A stretch of DNA of 10,317 nucleotides from an uncultured Verrucomicrobiota bacterium (GTDB lineage: Bacteria; Verrucomicrobiota; Kiritimatiellia; RFP12; UBA1067), in assembly GCA_947305825.1 (NCBI GenBank), contig CAMZET010000032.1, positions 1 to 10,317 on the forward strand. Reading direction: 5' to 3'. The notes under the pieces are model-generated. The model ran no database searches and was not told the DNA's origin. It saw nothing but the letters and a program-made list of their open reading frames with translations. Position 1 is the stretch's first letter. The number at the start of each line of letters is the position of its first letter. Shown here piece after piece: positions 7,129 to 10,317 of this stretch. The translations under genes were made by a program, and so were the position numbers.

Positions 7129-9383
7129 AGCAGAATACCACCCCAGCCCCAGCCGGGCTTCTGTCGGTCGCCGCCGGCGCTCTCGCCGCCGTCGCGGTTT
7201 TCGCGCCGCTCGCTGCATCGGCCGCGCCGGCTCTGGCGCGCACCACGCTCAGCGTGACGGCAGACCGCATGGCCGCAGACAACATCACAGGCACCCTCGT
7301 CGCCTCCGGCTCCGTCCGCGCCGTCGCGCACCCCGTCTGCCTACTGTCCGAACTCGTCACGAAGAAGGGCGACGTCTACGAATTCAGCGACCCGACTTCG
7401 ATAACGAGCTGCACGAACGATGCCGACCATCTCCACTGGGCGATAACTGGCGAGGTGACGTACCGCGACCGCGAGTACATAACGGTGCGCAATCTCGTTC
7501 TTCGCGCCTGGGGCGTCCCAATCGCGTATTTCCCGTATTGGCGCCATCCTCTGAACACCGACTACGGTCTGCGCGTGATGCCCGGCTACACGTCGCGCTG
7601 GGGCGCCTACCTGCTCACGAAATACGTCTACGGCATAGCGGGCGGTTTCGGCGAGGGCGAGTGGGGGCTGCGCGGCTCCACGCGCTTCGATATGCGCACC
7701 AAGAACGGCCTCGCGTTCGGACAGGGCGTGAAATGGCAGCTAGGCGACTTCGGCCGCGGCAAATTCAAGGTCTACTACGCCCACGACCTTGACGCCGACC
7801 ACTACGACAACCACTGGGATGCGCCGCGCAAATACCACTACATGAACTGGGGCTCGAAAGTTCACGACGACCGCTACGGCATGATGCTTGAGCATCTGTG
7901 GGAGCCGACGGAGCGGGATACCGTCCGTGTGCGCGGCTCGTACTACTCCGACTCGCACTTCCGGCGCGACTTCCTGCGCGACGGCATCTTCGGCTCGCGC
8001 AATCGCTTTCTCGGCCATGACGGCAACGAGGCGGCGTGGGAGCATGTCGAGAGCGGTTTCGGCTCTGGCTTGAGCGTGGCCGGTCCGCTCAACGATTTCT
8101 ACGGTGGCGTCGCTCGTCTGCCTGAAGCGTATTTCGACATCATGCCGACGCCTGTGCCGTGGGTAGGCGCGGTGAACTACGAGAGTTCGACGCGCGCCGG
8201 CTTCCTCGACCGCAACTATGCGAAATACGGCAGCCGCGAGACGGCGACGCCGTTCCGCTATTCGCCCGGCGAATGGGCCGACTACCAGGCTTTCCGCTTC
8301 GACACCTATCACCGCCTGACGCTGCCGTTCCGGGTGGCGGACGTGGTGAGCGTCGTGCCGCGAGCAGCTGTCCGCGGCACCTACTGGAGCGACACCGGCG
8401 TGCCGCCGGAAGACGGCTACGGCCGCTCCGGCTCTACGGGAGACGGCGCATGGCGCTCGATTGTCGAGGGCGGCGCGACGTTCTCGGCGCGCGGCACGGC
8501 GTATTTCGCCGAAGGCTGGCAGCACATGGTCGAGCCGTATTTCGACGTACTGGCGCAGGAGGCCGAATACCACGGCCTCGGCTCCGGCGAGCGCCCGTAC
8601 TATTTCGACTCCATCGACGGCTCTCGCGACTGGCTCGACCAGTTCGCCGGCCGTTCCCGCAACCTCCCCTATTCCTGGTACGGCGTCACGCCGGGCCTGC
8701 GCAACGCCATCCGCCGAGCCGACGATTCCGGCCGCATGAAAACGGTTTTCGACCTCGACGTCTACGCCGCCATTCAGTTCAATGACACGTCCTGGACGGA
8801 CGAGAATCGCTTCCATCGCCGCGCCAGGCACGCCGAAGACCCGAACTACGGCCGCCACGCCGGCGCCGTGTTCCCCGGCTTGCGCCTCCGCTGGTTCCCC
8901 GCCGACGATTGCGCTCTCCTCGCCCGCGCCGAATTCGACCCGGAGAACAAGCGCGTCGCCTATTCAGACATCGCCTGGCGACAGTCGCTTACCAGACGCC
9001 TGAAGTACGAACTCTCCTTCGGCAGCCGCGACCACCGCATCTGGGACTACGCCTCCTCGCCGTACGACGATGCCGAGCAGCGCAACGAGGATTTCAACTG
9101 GGCCAAGTATTCCCTCGCCTCCATAAAAATTGAGCACGAAATCACCGATGCTCTCGCGTGGGGCCCGTTCCTGCGCTGGGATTGCCGCGAAGACGAGCTC
9201 GACGAGGTCGGCGCATGGTTCGATTTGCGCACCGACTGCCTAGGCTTCCGTTTCTCGGTCAGCTACGAGAACGACTACCGCCGCATAGATTGGTCGAAGT
9301 CCGACGACGATTGGCGTTTCGGGTTCTACATCTACTTGCGAGCGCTCGGTCCCGACTCCGGCTCATTATTTGGAGGCAAGTAA
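7125..9383 (+). CDS. lptD: LptD-like outer-membrane LPS transporter
   Basis: LptD is the outer-membrane beta-barrel that delivers LPS to the cell surface. The 752-residue product starts with a signal peptide (hydrophobic to about residue 33, likely cut after an Ala-rich stretch before residue 40). An OstA-type start (TLSVTADRMAADN) leads to SDPTSITSC (Cys96), then DADHLHW, and IAYFPYW at 133-139, which parallels E. coli LptD around its Cys173. A long barrel rich in Tyr, Trp and Asp follows. Near the end RTDCLGFRFSVSYEND (Cys705) parallels the E. coli Cys724-Cys725 region, and FYIYLRAL matches its last strand. The five cysteines are 72, 96, 596, 687 and 705. The jellyroll is much shorter than in E. 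coli: only 23 residues separate Gly62 from Tyr85. ATG 7125 overlaps the rng stop as ATGA, with no close Shine-Dalgarno sequence, so translation is probably coupled. No lptE or other lpt gene is in view. Confidence 0.85.
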   Translation: MKQNTTPAPAGLLSVAAGALAAVAVFAPLAASAAPALARTTLSVTADRMAADNITGTLVASGSVRAVAHPVCLLSELVTKKGDVYEFSDPTSITSCTNDADHLHWAITGEVTYRDREYITVRNLVLRAWGVPIAYFPYWRHPLNTDYGLRVMPGYTSRWGAYLLTKYVYGIAGGFGEGEWGLRGSTRFDMRTKNGLAFGQGVKWQLGDFGRGKFKVYYAHDLDADHYDNHWDAPRKYHYMNWGSKVHDDRYGMMLEHLWEPTERDTVRVRGSYYSDSHFRRDFLRDGIFGSRNRFLGHDGNEAAWEHVESGFGSGLSVAGPLNDFYGGVARLPEAYFDIMPTPVPWVGAVNYESSTRAGFLDRNYAKYGSRETATPFRYSPGEWADYQAFRFDTYHRLTLPFRVADVVSVVPRAAVRGTYWSDTGVPPEDGYGRSGSTGDGAWRSIVEGGATFSARGTAYFAEGWQHMVEPYFDVLAQEAEYHGLGSGERPYYFDSIDGSRDWLDQFAGRSRNLPYSWYGVTPGLRNAIRRADDSGRMKTVFDLDVYAAIQFNDTSWTDENRFHRRARHAEDPNYGRHAGAVFPGLRLRWFPADDCALLARAEFDPENKRVAYSDIAWRQSLTRRLKYELSFGSRDHRIWDYASSPYDDAEQRNEDFNWAKYSLASIKIEHEITDALAWGPFLRWDCREDELDEVGAWFDLRTDCLGFRFSVSYENDYRRIDWSKSDDDWRFGFYIYLRALGPDSGSLFGGK
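9372..9376 (+). promoter_or_regulatory. Ribosome-binding site for the SDR gene, inside lptD
   Basis: GGAGG at 9372-9376 encodes the last glycines of LptD and lies eight bases before ATG 9385. A second copy, GGAG at 9402-9405, lies nine bases before ATG 9415, so two start signals sit 30 bp apart. A TTG at 9370 is in frame, but it precedes this site and is not supported. Confidence 0.6.
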
Positions 9384-9421
9384 GATGGCGACAAGAAAGA
9401 TGGAGTCAAGCAAGATGGGCT
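9377..9421 (+). repeat. Triplicated 15-bp repeat over the SDR start
   Basis: Three direct copies lie head to tail at 9377-9391, 9392-9406 and 9407-9421. Each begins with the 12-base core CAAGNAAGATGG, in which only the fifth base differs, followed by three variable bases. Each copy supplies an in-frame ATG (9385, 9400, 9415). In the first copy the variable base creates the lptD stop TAA. The protein beginning at 9385 therefore has KM recurring every five residues. The pattern suggests slipped-strand duplication of a start region. Confidence 0.85.
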
Positions 9422-10146
9422 CCTGGTGCACTGTTGTCACGGGCGCGTGCGGCGGCATAGGGCGTGCCGTGGTCGCTCGTTTGGTTGCGCGAGGTGCGCG
9501 TGTGCTAGCCATCGGGCGCGACTGCGACCGTCTCGCAGACGCATACTGGGACCAGCCAGACGTGGACGTGTTCGCCTGCGACGTTTCGACGCCTGAGGGG
9601 ATGGAAGCGCTGGCGGCAACCGTCAAGAAGCGTTTCGACGGCGCGGAGGGCTTCGTGCACGCCGCCGGTTTCGATGCTGTCGCTCCTATTTCGATGGTGC
9701 GAGCCGACGATATGCAACGCCTGTTCGCCTTGCACGCCGCTTTCCCGCTCCGCTTTCTGGGCTGGATGTCCAAGCGCGGGAACCACGCGCCGCAGTCCTC
9801 TGCCGTACTCGTCTCCTCGCTCGCGGCCCATGAAGGCGCCAAAGGCCATGCCGCCTACGCCGCCGCCAAGGGCGCGGTAGAGGGCTTTCTCAAGCCGGCC
9901 GCCGCAGAACTCGCCGACAAGGGCCTTCGCCTCAACGCCGTCGTCCTCGGCATCGTCGAAACCGATATGTCGCGCTCCTGGTTGAAAAAGCTCGCGCCGC
10001 CGCAGCTGGATGCCTTGCGCGCCTCCTATCCATTCGGCTTCGGTTCGCCGGACGACGCTGCCGCTGCCATCGATTTCCTCCTTTCTCCGGGCGCCGCCTG
10101 GATTACTGGCCAGACGCTTGTTTGTGACGGCGGACATTCTCTCTGA
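9385..10146 (+). CDS. Short-chain dehydrogenase/reductase, substrate unknown
   Basis: This is a classical-length NAD(P)-dependent oxidoreductase (253 residues from ATG 9385, 243 from ATG 9415), probably cytoplasmic. It shows the cofactor loop TGACGGIG from Thr19, the HAAG strand motif at 92-95, catalytic Ser145, and Tyr158 with Lys162 in YAAAK. The C-terminal block GSPDDAAAAIDFLLSP...ITGQTLVCDGG is typical of FabG-like enzymes. Two positions are unusual. The Asn of the catalytic tetrad, 28 residues before the Ser, appears to be His117 (FALHAAF). The usual NAV-x-PG reads NAVVLG. The start lies in a triplicated repeat, so the first 10 residues are uncertain. It follows lptD by one base and is probably co-transcribed with it. 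It may act on an acyl or sugar-lipid intermediate, but the sequence does not show which. FabG itself is a weaker alternative because of the altered motifs. Confidence 0.85.
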   Translation: MATRKMESSKMGSWCTVVTGACGGIGRAVVARLVARGARVLAIGRDCDRLADAYWDQPDVDVFACDVSTPEGMEALAATVKKRFDGAEGFVHAAGFDAVAPISMVRADDMQRLFALHAAFPLRFLGWMSKRGNHAPQSSAVLVSSLAAHEGAKGHAAYAAAKGAVEGFLKPAAAELADKGLRLNAVVLGIVETDMSRSWLKKLAPPQLDALRASYPFGFGSPDDAAAAIDFLLSPGAAWITGQTLVCDGGHSL

Positions 10147-10213
10147 CTTAAACAAAGTCCGGCCGGCGGTTGGACGCTCGCGTAAGCAGGACGAGAAAAC
10201 AGGAGAGCGGCAA

Positions 10214-10317
10214 ATGGGCAAGACAGGATTGGCGCTTGGCGGCGGCGGCGCGCGCGGTATTTCCCATCTCGGCGTCTGGCTCGCCTTGCGCGAGCGCGGC
10301 GTCAAAATCGATTGCAT
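10214..10317 (+). CDS. Patatin-like phospholipase, N-terminal fragment
   Basis: The gene runs off the window end, leaving 34 complete codons. The visible N-terminus reads LALGGGGARGISHLGVW, the glycine-rich oxyanion-hole motif of the patatin/RssA family with Arg14. The nucleophile GxSxG and catalytic Asp would lie beyond the window, so activity cannot be judged. There is no signal peptide, as in the RssA-like members. ATG 10214 has AGGAG at 10201-10205, eight bases upstream. The gap to the SDR gene (10147-10213) holds no clear promoter or terminator, so the gene may be read with the operon. Family members hydrolyse acyl esters of lipids; the substrate here is unknown. Confidence 0.85.
   Translation, partial: MGKTGLALGGGGARGISHLGVWLALRERGVKIDC

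Noticed and set aside
7740..8858. Minus-strand open frame of about 370 codons opposite lptD
   Set aside because: It is an Ala/Val/Arg-rich composition with no motif and lies wholly inside the lptD barrel region. It is a codon-bias shadow.
10157..10175. GTCC...GGAC hairpin after the SDR gene as a terminator
   Set aside because: The stem is only four base pairs around a self-complementary CCGGCCGG loop, and no T run follows.
9505..10317. Minus-strand open frame of about 270 codons opposite the SDR gene and the window end
   Set aside because: It has no domain or sensible start context, and both SDR and patatin motifs are clear on the plus strand.

Overview
The window (GC-rich, about 60% or more by eye) is a tightly packed, fully plus-strand block of cell-envelope genes from a rod-shaped Gram-negative bacterium. 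It has a complete elongasome set and an LptD-type LPS transporter. The gene order, the high GC with frequent ATA isoleucine codons, and several divergent motifs suggest the PVC group (Verrucomicrobiota/Kiritimatiellota-like). No rRNA or other marker is present, so that placement is an inference of modest confidence.

Layout: positions 1-134 are non-coding, with long C/G homopolymer runs. A near-consensus sigma70-type promoter (135-163, 17-bp spacer) precedes mreB (202-1245). A 53-bp gap follows, holding a hairpin that buries the mreC ribosome-binding site. Then come mreC, mreD, mrdA (PBP2), rodA, rng (RNase G family) and lptD, and each pair from mreC onwards overlaps by 4-20 bp. A short-chain dehydrogenase (SDR) gene follows immediately; its start lies in a triplicated 15-bp repeat that offers three in-frame ATGs. 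After a 67-bp gap the window ends inside a patatin-like phospholipase gene.

How the genes fit together: MreB, MreC, MreD, PBP2 and RodA form the core of the lateral-wall peptidoglycan machine. RodA polymerises glycan, PBP2 cross-links it, and MreB/C/D position and activate the pair. RNase G is a neighbour of mreBCD in proteobacteria too. LptD, translationally coupled to rng, inserts LPS in the outer membrane, so wall elongation and outer-membrane assembly may be co-expressed here. The SDR and the patatin-like protein may act on lipids, but their substrates cannot be read from the sequence.

The points most worth a second look are: a Cys-Cys-His-Cys set in PBP2 where a zinc site uses Asp-Asp-His-Cys in a proteobacterial PBP2; an LptD whose periplasmic jellyroll appears shortened by about 60 residues; the SD-burying hairpin before mreC; the triplicated start region of the SDR gene; and altered catalytic-neighbourhood motifs in RodA and the SDR. 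I saw no mobile element, CRISPR array, tRNA, rRNA or convincing terminator.
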